From assembly GCA_018384375.1 (NCBI GenBank), contig JAHAYJ010000060.1, forward strand, positions 33,172 through 97,171: 64,000 bases of DNA, written 5' to 3'. This DNA is from Lachnospiraceae bacterium. Its GTDB lineage: Bacteria; Bacillota; Clostridia; Lachnospirales; Lachnospiraceae. This document shows, piece by piece, positions 9,631-18,173 of the stretch. The notes under the pieces were generated by a model. The model saw only the letters and a list, made by a program, of their open reading frames with translations. It searched no databases and was not told where the DNA came from. Numbering within the stretch: position 1 is the stretch's first letter; the number at the start of each line of letters is the position of its first letter. Position numbers and translations under genes: made by a program.

Positions 9631-10106
9631 GAATCACCATTATCTGTGTCGGTAAAATAAAAGAGGATTTTTACAGAAAGGCAGTTTCTGAGTTTGAAAA
9701 GCGCCTGAGCAGATATTGCAGACTGGAAATTATCGAGGTACAGGATGAGAAGACACCGGACAATGCAAGCCCTGCTCAGGAGGAGCAGATCAAGGAAAAG
9801 GAAGCTTCCAGAATTTTAAGGCATCTTAGTGAGGATGCCTATATTTATTCTCTGGAAATTAAAGGAGAGAATCCGGATTCTGTTTCCTTTGCAAAGCAGC
9901 TGAATCAGCTGGCAGTGCAGGGGAAGGCCCATATCCAGTTCGTGATCGGGGGTTCGCTGGGACTGCACCGGGAGGTATCAAGGCGCGCAGACCGTGCTAT
10001 CAGTTTTTCCAATATGACATTTCCGCATCAACTGATGCGAGTGATACTGCTTGAACAGATTTACAGAAGCTATCGAATTAACAAGGGGGAACCCTATCAT
10101 AAATAA
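9627..10106 (+). CDS. rlmH: 23S rRNA (pseudouridine1915-N3)-methyltransferase
   Basis: RlmH methylates pseudouridine 1915 in helix 69 of 23S rRNA using SAM. The 159 residues match the family, a minimal SPOUT methyltransferase. The SAM-binding knot is visible as FVIGGSLGLHREVSRRAD followed by FSNMTFPHQLMRVILLEQIY, and the conserved end RINKGEPYHK is complete. Its ATG overlaps the stop of the zinc-ribbon gene. pdp follows after 27 bases. Confidence 0.96.
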   Translation: MRITIICVGKIKEDFYRKAVSEFEKRLSRYCRLEIIEVQDEKTPDNASPAQEEQIKEKEASRILRHLSEDAYIYSLEIKGENPDSVSFAKQLNQLAVQGKAHIQFVIGGSLGLHREVSRRADRAISFSNMTFPHQLMRVILLEQIYRSYRINKGEPYHK

Positions 10107-10133
10107 TATTGTGTATCGTGTGGAGGAATGAAA

Positions 10134-11438
10134 ATGAGAATGTATGATCTGATTATGAAGAAAAGAAATGGTGGCGCGCTTTCGAAGGAAGAAATTTATT
10201 TTATGATCAGGGAATATACAAATGGAGCTATTCCGGATTATCAAATGTCGGCAATGATGATGGCAATCTATTTCAGGGGAATGGATGAGGAGGAAACACT
10301 GCATCTCACAATGGCTATGGCAGAAAGCGGTGATATGCTTGATCTTTCACAAATCAAGGGTGTAAAGGTGGATAAGCATAGTACAGGTGGTGTGGGAGAT
10401 AAAACCTCCCTTGCACTGACTCCCATGGTGGCTGCCTGTGGTGTGAAGATTGCCAAGATGAGCGGAAGAGGACTGGGGCATACAGGAGGAACGATTGATA
10501 AACTGGAAAGCTTTCCCGGTTTCTCGACAGACATTTCGACCCGGCAGTTCATTTCTAATGTGAATGAGGTCGGAATTGCCATTATGGGACAGACCAAAGA
10601 GCTTGCGCCGGCAGACAAAATGCTATATGCATTACGAGATGTAACAGCGACTGTTGATAATATGTCTCTGATCGCCTCCTCTATCATGAGTAAAAAGCTG
10701 GCCGCAGGGGCAGACGCCATAGTGCTTGATGTCAAGACAGGGAGCGGCGCATTTATGAAGAAACAGGAGGACGCCTTTGCATTAGCAAAGGAGATGGTAA
10801 GTCTTGGAAAAAATGCGGGGAGAAAAACGCTTGCAGTGGTTTCTGATATGGACCAGCCTCTGGGCAATGCAATTGGCAATGTGTTAGAGGTGCAAGAAGC
10901 AATTGATACCCTGAGAGGAAAGGGACCGGCTGACTTTACTGAGCTTTGTATGACACTGGGGTCCCTGATGCTGATGGCAGGTCAAGTGTCAGTAACAGAG
11001 AAGGAGGCAAGAGCACAGCTTGAACAGGTCATAAGAAATGGTAGCGCACTTGATAAGCTGGCGGAATTTGTAAAAGCACAGGGGGGAGAAGAAAACGCGG
11101 TATATCATCCGGAACTGCTTGCAAAGGCGGTCTATGAGGAGCCGATCCTTGCTCCTGAGGACGGGTATGTTCAAAAGATTATTTGCGATGAGGCGGGAAT
11201 TGCTTCGCTGATTCTCGGAGGCGGGCGTGAAACCAAGGATAGTGTGATTGATCTTTCGGTTGGCATAATCTTGAACAAGAAGGTGGGAGCACACGTTAAC
11301 GCAGGAGAAGAACTGGCAGTTCTATATGCAAATGATAAAGAAAAATTAAAGACAGCAAAAGAGCGTTTAATGAATGCGTATCGGATAGGAAAAGAAAAAA
11401 TTGAAAAAAATAATGTGATTATCGGAGTCGTGAAATAG
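10134..11438 (+). CDS. pdp: Pyrimidine-nucleoside phosphorylase
   Basis: Cleaves uridine and thymidine with phosphate to base and (deoxy)ribose-1-phosphate, for pyrimidine salvage. Start placed at ATG 10134: GGAGG at 10122-10126 is 7 bases away, but only one base from the ATG at 10128. This gives MRMYDLIMKKRNGG, the family's usual N-terminus. Signatures include VKVDKHSTGGVGDKTSL (phosphate loop), KMSGRGLGHTGGTIDKLES (family signature) and DVKTGSGAFM. The 434 residues are full length. It precedes the sporulation-linked yqfC block by 54 bases. Confidence 0.96.
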   Translation: MRMYDLIMKKRNGGALSKEEIYFMIREYTNGAIPDYQMSAMMMAIYFRGMDEEETLHLTMAMAESGDMLDLSQIKGVKVDKHSTGGVGDKTSLALTPMVAACGVKIAKMSGRGLGHTGGTIDKLESFPGFSTDISTRQFISNVNEVGIAIMGQTKELAPADKMLYALRDVTATVDNMSLIASSIMSKKLAAGADAIVLDVKTGSGAFMKKQEDAFALAKEMVSLGKNAGRKTLAVVSDMDQPLGNAIGNVLEVQEAIDTLRGKGPADFTELCMTLGSLMLMAGQVSVTEKEARAQLEQVIRNGSALDKLAEFVKAQGGEENAVYHPELLAKAVYEEPILAPEDGYVQKIICDEAGIASLILGGGRETKDSVIDLSVGIILNKKVGAHVNAGEELAVLYANDKEKLKTAKERLMNAYRIGKEKIEKNNVIIGVVK

Positions 11439-11492
11439 AAAGTGCAATTTTCAGGCTGGTCTAGATGAGAGCTTTTCATCATATAGTATGGT

Positions 11493-11831
11493 ATGATGAA
11501 GAAGAAGCATAAATCAGGAAAGATCTGGGCACAGACCAGAAGAGAAAGAGAAGAGAATAGAACCGTATCAAACAGAGAGCTTGTAGTAGAATCCCTGAAA
11601 CTACCTAAGGATTCTATGCTTGGAGCTTCCATTGTGACAGTTACAGGAAATTCAGAAGCTTTTGTGGAAAATTATCGAGGGATTATTGAGTACACCAGTC
11701 AGGTGATTTTGCTGCAGGGGAAGACCTGTAGGATTGAAATCTGCGGAAAAAGGCTGAGCATAGTCTATTATACTAATGAGGATATGAAGATCAGCGGATG
11801 GATCGATCAGATCCGCTACTTAAGTTCGTAG
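11493..11831 (+). CDS. yqfC: Sporulation protein YqfC
   Basis: A 112-residue protein of the YqfC family, small beta-rich proteins of unknown biochemical role. In Bacillus subtilis the gene belongs to the mother-cell sigma-E regulon. The core reads LGASIVTVTGNSEAFVENYR then IIEYTSQVILLQGKTCRIEI. The assignment is strengthened by the order yqfC-yqfD-phoH-HD protein-ybeY, which matches B. subtilis. No clear ribosome site precedes ATG 11493 (a second ATG follows at 11496), so the start is the weakest part of this call. Confidence 0.85.
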   Translation: MMKKKHKSGKIWAQTRREREENRTVSNRELVVESLKLPKDSMLGASIVTVTGNSEAFVENYRGIIEYTSQVILLQGKTCRIEICGKRLSIVYYTNEDMKISGWIDQIRYLSS

Positions 11832-11848
11832 AAAGTGTGAGGTGCGGT

Positions 11849-13093
11849 ATGCTTCAGGTGATTCGGTATCTGCAGGGATATCTTACGATTAAGGTGTGGG
11901 GGTTCTCCCCGGAGCGATTCATGAATCTTTGCAGTAATCATAAAATATTTCTCTGGAATATCAGGAATCATGGTGATTACTACACCATGAATATACGCTT
12001 GAAAAATTTTTATCGACTGAAAGGATTTACAAGGAAAACAGGAACAAGGGTGGTCATAACGGGACGTTATGGACTACCCTTTCTTTCTGTGCGCGCATGG
12101 AAAAGAAAAATCTTTCTGCTGGGACTTTTCGGAAGCCTTTGCTTTTGGATATGGATGTCGGGCTTTATCTGGGCAATTGAAGTCAATGGAAACTATTATG
12201 TGACGACCGATGTGTTTCAGGATTTCCTGAAGGAAAATGAAATTCAGACGGGAATGAAAAAGAAAAATGTTGATATTGAAAAGCTTGAGGAGGCCATCAG
12301 AACCCATTTTGATATAGTGACATGGACCTCCGCGCAGATAGACGGAACCAGACTTTTGATACAGGTTAAGGAAAATGACCTGATTATTGCAGAAAAAGGA
12401 GAAACAAAGGAGGCGCAAGTAGAAGCAGGAGTGGACCTTGTCGCTGACAAGGACGGTACAATTGTCAGTATTGTGACAAGAACCGGAGTACCGAAGGTAA
12501 GTGCCGGAACACAGATAAAGAGGGGAGATATTCTGGTAGAAGGGGGCGTTCCAATCTATAATGATGATAGTACCGTAAAGCGATATGATTTTTGTAATGC
12601 AGATGCTGATATTATATTGAGATGTGTTTATTCCTTTGAAGAACAAATCGCTGAAAAATATGAAAAAAAGATATATACAGGAAGAGAACGGGAGGTACCT
12701 TTTTTTCTGATAGGAACCAAAAAGTTTAAAATACAGGTGCCGGGAAATACTTATGAGAATAGTGATCTGATAGAAGAGAAAAGACAGCTGAAGCTGTTCG
12801 ACAATTATTATTTGCCAGTGTATATCGGAGAGAATCTTGTCAGAGAATACAAGATAGAGGAGAAAATATATACCAAGGAGGAGGTTAAGATGCTGTTTGA
12901 AGAAAGACTTCAAAAATTTATTCAAACTTTACAGGAAAAAGGGGTACAAATTATAGAAAAAAATGTTACAATTAATAAGACTTCCGGCGTATGGAAAATG
13001 AAAGTGGATTTCCTTGCGGAAGAAAAGACGGGAACGGCGAAGAGAACAACATTGATGCAGATTGAAGAATCGCCGGAACCGGAAGCAGATTAG
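11849..13093 (+). CDS. yqfD: Sporulation protein YqfD
   Basis: YqfD family membrane protein made during sporulation in relatives; biochemical role not established. The ORF-track start (11798) lies within yqfC; ATG 11849 comes 17 bases after the yqfC stop, follows a GTGAGG site and gives the usual N-terminus MLQVIRYLQGYLTIKVWGFS, 414 residues. One membrane segment (FLLGLFGSLCFWIWMSGFIWAI, about 82-103) is followed by a large extracytoplasmic region starting with a POTRA/FtsQ-like stretch (IEVNGNYYVTTDVFQDFLKE). The C-terminus is highly charged. Confidence 0.88.
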   Translation: MLQVIRYLQGYLTIKVWGFSPERFMNLCSNHKIFLWNIRNHGDYYTMNIRLKNFYRLKGFTRKTGTRVVITGRYGLPFLSVRAWKRKIFLLGLFGSLCFWIWMSGFIWAIEVNGNYYVTTDVFQDFLKENEIQTGMKKKNVDIEKLEEAIRTHFDIVTWTSAQIDGTRLLIQVKENDLIIAEKGETKEAQVEAGVDLVADKDGTIVSIVTRTGVPKVSAGTQIKRGDILVEGGVPIYNDDSTVKRYDFCNADADIILRCVYSFEEQIAEKYEKKIYTGREREVPFFLIGTKKFKIQVPGNTYENSDLIEEKRQLKLFDNYYLPVYIGENLVREYKIEEKIYTKEEVKMLFEERLQKFIQTLQEKGVQIIEKNVTINKTSGVWKMKVDFLAEEKTGTAKRTTLMQIEESPEPEAD

Positions 13094-13102
13094 GAGCAAT
13101 GC

Positions 13103-14113
13103 ATGGGAGAAGTTTCTGAAGTAATAATGGTCCCTGCCACAGAGCAGCAAAATGTTTTCGGTGAATTTGACAATCATATCAAAAAATTGGAGAGACAGCT
13201 TAAGGTATCGATTGTAGACCGTAACGGTGAAATCAGAATCAGTGGAGAGACTGGCAGCGTGAAACGTGCAAAGGCAATTATTGAGGAAATGACAGAATTA
13301 TCAAAAAGGGGAAATATCATTCAGGAACAGAATGTAGATTATGCAATTACGATGAGTATGGAAGAGAATGATGATGTTTTATTGGAAATAGATAAGGATT
13401 GTATTTGTCATACCATTTCCGGAAAGCCGGTAAAGCCCAAGACACTTGGACAGAAGCAGTATGTAGATGCAATTCGAAACAACATGGTGGTATTCGGATT
13501 GGGACCGGCGGGAACAGGAAAGACCTATCTTGCGATGGCAATGGCGATAACAGCATTTAAAAATCAGGAGGTTGAGAGAATCATTCTTACAAGACCGGCC
13601 ATTGAAGCAGGTGAAAAACTCGGTTTTTTGCCGGGAGATCTGCAAAGCAAGGTAGACCCGTACTTAAGACCGCTTTATGATGCACTTTACCAGATTATGG
13701 GTGCGGAGACGTTTTTGAAGAATATGGAAAAGGGGCTTATTGAGGTAGCACCCCTGGCATATATGAGGGGGCGTACTTTGGATAATGCCTATATTATTCT
13801 GGATGAAGCACAGAATACAACTCCGGCGCAGATGAAAATGTTTCTGACCAGAATCGGATTTGGCTCAAAGGTAATCGTAACTGGAGATGCATCCCAGAAG
13901 GATCTTGCACCGGGGAGCAGTTCGGGACTTGATGTAGCAACTAAAGTGCTGCATGGCATTGAAGGAATCGCATTTTGTAAAATGAGTAGCCGGGATGTGG
14001 TCAGACACCCGCTTGTGCAGAAGATTGTCAAGGCATATGAGAGCTATGAAGCAAAAGAGAGCAGTAGTATAAAACGTAAAAACAGGAACATAACGCATGG
14101 AAAAAAGCAGTGA
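13103..14113 (+). CDS. phoH: PhoH family ATPase (PhoH/YbeZ type)
   Basis: A cytoplasmic P-loop ATPase of the PhoH family, often linked to YbeY and thought to act in rRNA maturation or RNA quality control. The N-terminal third resembles a KH-like RNA-binding fold. The ATPase core has GLGPAGTGKTYLAMAMA (Walker A), IILDEAQNTTPAQMKMFLTR (Walker B) and VTGDASQKDL. The 336 residues are full length. TAGGAG is 6 bases before ATG 13103. Its last 17 bases overlap the HD-protein gene. Confidence 0.93.
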   Translation: MGEVSEVIMVPATEQQNVFGEFDNHIKKLERQLKVSIVDRNGEIRISGETGSVKRAKAIIEEMTELSKRGNIIQEQNVDYAITMSMEENDDVLLEIDKDCICHTISGKPVKPKTLGQKQYVDAIRNNMVVFGLGPAGTGKTYLAMAMAITAFKNQEVERIILTRPAIEAGEKLGFLPGDLQSKVDPYLRPLYDALYQIMGAETFLKNMEKGLIEVAPLAYMRGRTLDNAYIILDEAQNTTPAQMKMFLTRIGFGSKVIVTGDASQKDLAPGSSSGLDVATKVLHGIEGIAFCKMSSRDVVRHPLVQKIVKAYESYEAKESSSIKRKNRNITHGKKQ

Positions 14114-15320
14114 AGTAAACAGCAATTTAAATGATTCAGGAAGGAAAAGCAGACGCCTGCAGGAGGTTCTTCTTTTTCTGCTTACAGTTGCCGGAAGTGG
14201 TCTGGCATCTTATTTGTACAAAAGAACGGAAATTCAGACAGCAGGACTAATGATTCTGGCAGCCGTTGGAATAGTTGCTGTCATTTTCTCGATAGAGCAG
14301 GCGTTTTTTAAGGGCAGCCTGCTGTTTGATAATGGAGAGCATCTTATGCGATTCACGTTCCTTTATTTTGTTTTTCTGTGCGGAAGCCTGTTGTTCCCGC
14401 TTCTTCCGGTTGGCGGATGGCCGTACCTTGCGGTGTTTATCGGACTAATGATATTCAGCAATCAGGTGGTTGGAATTAGTGCCGGGACAGTTCTGCTTAT
14501 GATTACGAGTCTGTTATATGGAGGAAATGGAAGCGAATTCTTTATTTATTTCATCGGAGGACTGATTGGTGCTACCGTATTTTCTTATGTAGATGTTGCT
14601 TTCAGGGTAGTACTTCCGCTTGTGATATCCCTGATGATGCAGATGGTGTGCCTGTCTATTCAGGAGGTACTGTTTGTCAATGAAACACTGCATTTGGACA
14701 TGTTTCTGATTCCTGCGGTGAATCTCCTGGTCTGTATGATTTTGCTGCTGATCCTGTTAAAGTACTTTAGCTTTGCGGTAATCTACAGTAAAAGAGACCT
14801 ATATATGGATATTAATGATCCGGAATGTCAGCTGCTTGTAGAACTGAAAAATTCATCGAAAGATGAGTATTATCATACGATCCATACGGCATATCTGTGT
14901 GACAGGATTGCCAGAAAACTGAATATGGATGATGCACTGGTAAAGGCTTGCGGTTATTACCATAGAATTGGAGTTATTAAGGGAGAGAACAACTGGGAGA
15001 ATGTGAATGCGATTCTCGAGGAGAACCAGTTCCCCCAGAGGGTGAAGGAGGTTTTGAAGGAATATCTGGATAAATCAGAAATTATCAGGTCAAAGGAAAC
15101 AGTGGTGCTTCTTTTTTCCGATACGGTTATTTCCTCCATTAGTTACCTTTTCTCAAAGGACCCCAAGATACAACTGGATTATGAGAAGATCATTGAGAGT
15201 ATTTTTAAGAAGAGAATTGAGAGCGGAGTGATAGAACACAGTGATTTGTCCTTTGGAGAATTACAGGAAATGAAAAAAATTCTGATGGAGGAAAAACTAT
15301 ATTATGACTTCTTACGTTGA
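14097..15320 (+). CDS. Polytopic membrane protein with degenerate HD domain (shortened PgpH/YqfF relative)
   Basis: It occupies the place of yqfF/pgpH between phoH and ybeY. PgpH is a c-di-AMP phosphodiesterase with an extracellular 7TMR-HDED domain, seven helices and an HD domain, about 700 residues. This protein has only 407: no extracellular domain, about seven membrane helices (22-235) and an HD-like region (about 240-400). The first His is kept (EYYHTIHTAYLCDRIA), but the HD doublet YYHDIG is YYHRIG (H289-R290), and the later metal histidines appear to be missing. Hydrolysis is therefore unlikely; it may be a non-catalytic binding or scaffold protein. It overlaps both neighbours by 17 bases. 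Confidence 0.8.
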   Translation: MEKSSEVNSNLNDSGRKSRRLQEVLLFLLTVAGSGLASYLYKRTEIQTAGLMILAAVGIVAVIFSIEQAFFKGSLLFDNGEHLMRFTFLYFVFLCGSLLFPLLPVGGWPYLAVFIGLMIFSNQVVGISAGTVLLMITSLLYGGNGSEFFIYFIGGLIGATVFSYVDVAFRVVLPLVISLMMQMVCLSIQEVLFVNETLHLDMFLIPAVNLLVCMILLLILLKYFSFAVIYSKRDLYMDINDPECQLLVELKNSSKDEYYHTIHTAYLCDRIARKLNMDDALVKACGYYHRIGVIKGENNWENVNAILEENQFPQRVKEVLKEYLDKSEIIRSKETVVLLFSDTVISSISYLFSKDPKIQLDYEKIIESIFKKRIESGVIEHSDLSFGELQEMKKILMEEKLYYDFLR

Positions 15321-15807
15321 GATTGATACGGATATTACGTTTGCATTTGATGTAAAGGAAATTCTGGATGCAGTGCTGGAACAGACTCTGACACAGGAGA
15401 AGTGTCCTTATGAAGCACAGGTAAATCTGTTGATAACAGACGATGAAGGAATCCGCGAATTTAACAGGCAATTCAGACAGGTGGATTCCCCTACGGATGT
15501 TCTTTCCTTTCCAATGATTCCGTTCGAAAGGGAGGCGGATTTTTCTATTGTGGAGGCGGAAGAAGCAGACTGCTTTGATCCTGACAGTGGAGAACTCCTT
15601 CTGGGGGATATTATCATATCTGCGCAGAAGGTGCTGGAGCAGGCAGAAAAGTATGGACATTCCACTAAAAGAGAATTTGCATTTCTTACAGCACACAGTA
15701 TGCTGCATCTATGCGGCTATGATCATATGGAACAGGAACAGGCAAAGGCTATGGAACAGAAGCAGGAGCAGATCCTTGTCAGGCTGGGAATTACAAGAGA
15801 GGATTAA
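15304..15807 (+). CDS. ybeY: Endoribonuclease/rRNA maturation factor YbeY
   Basis: YbeY is a zinc-dependent ribonuclease involved in 16S rRNA 3' end maturation and ribosome quality control. The signature H-x3-H-x5-H motif is present as HSMLHLCGYDHME near residue 131, and SPTDVLSFP is the conserved central block. The 167 residues are normal length. Its start lies 17 bases inside the preceding gene, the conserved arrangement with phoH. In B. subtilis dgkA, cdd and era follow; here a SpoVB-like gene does. Confidence 0.95.
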   Translation: MTSYVEIDTDITFAFDVKEILDAVLEQTLTQEKCPYEAQVNLLITDDEGIREFNRQFRQVDSPTDVLSFPMIPFEREADFSIVEAEEADCFDPDSGELLLGDIIISAQKVLEQAEKYGHSTKREFAFLTAHSMLHLCGYDHMEQEQAKAMEQKQEQILVRLGITRED

Positions 15808-15831
15808 TATCAGGTACAGTCAGGAGAATTT

Positions 15832-17469
15832 ATGAGAAAAACGGAACGAAAAAGGAACTCTTCCATAAAAAGAGATTACTATACAATTGTAGCAGGACTT
15901 GTATTTATAGGAACTATGATTTTTCGAATTCCACTGGAACATATGATAGGGGATAAGGGACTTGCATGCTATGGAACCGCATATGAAATCTATTTTGTTT
16001 TAGGAGGAATGATTTCCTATGGACTTTCAGAAACTGTTTCCGCATTGGTGAGATATCGGGTCAAACGTGAACAGTATAAAAATGCACAAAAGGTGTTGGG
16101 CAGTGCGGTGATGCTGGGAGGAGTACTTGGAGCAATTCTTGGTGTTTTGCTGGGCCTTTTAGGACATGTGATTTCGAATAGGATTTTTCATATTCCGCTT
16201 GCAGGTCTTTCGGTATGTGTGATGGCACCGGCAATTTTCTTTTTCATTTTAACAGGAGTATTCAGAGGATATTTTCAGGGGAATGGCTCCAGGATACCTG
16301 CAATGCACTCACAGCTTTTACAGATTGTGATTCTGTTCGCAGGCGGATTGATTTTTTGCAGAATTTTTAGCGACTATGGAAGTAAGGTGTCGGCACTTCT
16401 TCAAAATGAGGACTATACCAGTGCTTATGGCGCTATGGGAGCTACATTGGGGCTTCTGATATCGTCGGTACTAGGATTTTTACATGTACTCATTTTGTAT
16501 CTGGTCTTTAAGGAAAACATAAAACGGCAGATGAGCAGGGAAATGCCGAAAAATCAGGATTCACGATTCCATATATTTCATATGTTGGTGGGAACAGGAG
16601 GAATGTATTTTCTATACTGGTTTTTCTTTCATGGGCAAACTCTGTCAGGAGAACTGATTCTTATGCGTTTCGCTCCGAATCCAGGTGAAATACTTGCATC
16701 CTGGGGGGCCTATTATGGGAAGGTGATTCCTGTGATCGGAAGTATTTGTGGTATCCTCAGCTTAATCTGCCTGCCGGAGGTTAGAAAAATTGTGGCTCTG
16801 CAGGAGAGAGAGGAATATCGTCTTGCAAGGGAAAAACTGGGAGCACTCATCCATCAGAGTGCCGTCTTCGGAGTGCCGTCTGCCGTTTTTCTGGCTGTTT
16901 TCGCAGAAAGCATTCTGGATATCCTGTTTGGTGGAAACAATGCTAAGACTGCGGTATGGTTGCAGTTTGGGAGCATTTTGATTATTTTCATTCTTTTTTC
17001 TATGATTTTTATGGAATTTCTTTTGCGAAGCAGAAAGCTTGTTTACGTGACGGGAATCGGAGCCGGTGCATTTCTGCTACAGGCGGTTTTGCTTGTACTT
17101 ATGGTAAAATCCGAAAGCCTGGGAATGCTTGCTCTTATCGTGGCCGGTATAGTTTTCTATACAGTTACTGTGGTTGGCGGGTTTATCCTGTCAGGACGCA
17201 AATTGCAATACAGAAAGGAGTGGATCAGAGGAATTATTCTGACGATCCTGTCTGCTGCTTTGTCAGGAATAATTGCGATGCTTTTAAATAAAGCCCTTGC
17301 GTCATTGATGGGAGAATTACTTTCGTTTTTCCTATGCTTGATTGTTGCAATAGTGGTATATTTGGTAATTCTTGTGGTGACAAGAGCATTTACTGCTGAG
17401 GAACTTGAGAAAATGCCGTGTGGTTTTCTCCTGATATGGCTGGCAGGAATGTTTCAGATTAGAGAATAG
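15832..17469 (+). CDS. SpoVB/MurJ-like polysaccharide or lipid flippase
   Basis: A 545-residue polytopic protein (about 14 membrane helices) of the MVF/oligosaccharide-flippase superfamily, which exports lipid-linked saccharides. The opening DYYTIVAGLVFIGTMIFRIP and internal GVFRGYFQGNGSRIPAMHSQ resemble the SpoVB group that supports spore cortex synthesis. The adjacent BofC-like and nearby YqfCD genes favour a sporulation role, but a vegetative flippase cannot be excluded. It begins 24 bases after ybeY. Confidence 0.75.
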   Translation: MRKTERKRNSSIKRDYYTIVAGLVFIGTMIFRIPLEHMIGDKGLACYGTAYEIYFVLGGMISYGLSETVSALVRYRVKREQYKNAQKVLGSAVMLGGVLGAILGVLLGLLGHVISNRIFHIPLAGLSVCVMAPAIFFFILTGVFRGYFQGNGSRIPAMHSQLLQIVILFAGGLIFCRIFSDYGSKVSALLQNEDYTSAYGAMGATLGLLISSVLGFLHVLILYLVFKENIKRQMSREMPKNQDSRFHIFHMLVGTGGMYFLYWFFFHGQTLSGELILMRFAPNPGEILASWGAYYGKVIPVIGSICGILSLICLPEVRKIVALQEREEYRLAREKLGALIHQSAVFGVPSAVFLAVFAESILDILFGGNNAKTAVWLQFGSILIIFILFSMIFMEFLLRSRKLVYVTGIGAGAFLLQAVLLVLMVKSESLGMLALIVAGIVFYTVTVVGGFILSGRKLQYRKEWIRGIILTILSAALSGIIAMLLNKALASLMGELLSFFLCLIVAIVVYLVILVVTRAFTAEELEKMPCGFLLIWLAGMFQIRE

Positions 17470-17522
17470 GTTTCATTTTTTTGGCTGATACTGTTAATAA
17501 CAAAATAGTAGAGGTGTATGCT

Positions 17523-18146
17523 ATGAAATTTGTGAAACGTATCAGCCTGTTTTTTATTTATCCCTTATTTATGTTTGCAGTAGGTTTTACTTCCAATATG
17601 ATGCTCATGGATTTTTTTTATCCCAGTACATCACAAAACCGAAAACAGATTTCCGGTGAGGAATATGTCAAGGAGCAGCTTCCCGTGTCAGTCGGTGATT
17701 CTCATGTTGTTACAGCAAATACCAAGTATATCGTACAGCAGTATGACATTTTAAAGCAGCAACTTACACAGGCAGAAGAGCCGGCTCCTGATAAATTCAT
17801 CGGTCTGGATCGGCAAAAGCTTGCTCAGGAAATTGAAGATTACAATCGGAATCCTTCTCTGACAGACCAGGAGAAAGGTTTTACTTACATGGAACTGGTG
17901 TCTTTTTCAGATGATAAGGTTGTGGTGAAGAAGAGTTATGAGCCAAAGGAGGAGACAAAAGGTTTTTTTCTGATCAATGAAAATCATTATGTGGTTGTTT
18001 ACGATCATACGCTTTCACAGGTGTTTATGAATACGGATATTTTGGTGGAAGGACTACCACAGAAATTACAGCAGGAAATAATCAATATGAAATATATACA
18101 GGATGAGGGAGAATTGTATAATTTCCTGGAATCCTATTCCAGTTGA
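17523..18146 (+). CDS. BofC C-terminal-domain-like secreted or anchored protein
   Basis: Start moved from TTG 17481 to ATG 17523, which has AGAGGTG upstream; 207 residues. It has an N-terminal signal or anchor helix (RISLFFIYPLFMFAVGFT), a charged middle region and a C-terminal beta domain (GFFLINENHYVVVYD...TDILVEGLPQ) ending LYNFLESYSS. This ending and the DILVEGLP pattern resemble the C-terminal domain of BofC, a forespore-secreted regulator of the SpoIVB protease in Bacillus. The match is by eye and covers only the C-terminal third. Its place after a SpoVB-like gene agrees with a sporulation role. Confidence 0.55.
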   Translation: MKFVKRISLFFIYPLFMFAVGFTSNMMLMDFFYPSTSQNRKQISGEEYVKEQLPVSVGDSHVVTANTKYIVQQYDILKQQLTQAEEPAPDKFIGLDRQKLAQEIEDYNRNPSLTDQEKGFTYMELVSFSDDKVVVKKSYEPKEETKGFFLINENHYVVVYDHTLSQVFMNTDILVEGLPQKLQQEIINMKYIQDEGELYNFLESYSS

Positions 18147-18173
18147 TAAGGTATTAATTATTTGGAGCAATCG

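Noticed and set aside
11480-11487. CATATAGT as a sigma-E -10 box for yqfC
   Set aside because: It lies only 5 bases from the ATG, so transcription would begin at or after the start codon, and no -35 match is found.
12074-12925. 283-residue minus-strand ORF
   Set aside because: It is antisense to yqfD, which has clear family motifs; the minus product is Leu/Ile/Phe-rich shadow with no ribosome site.
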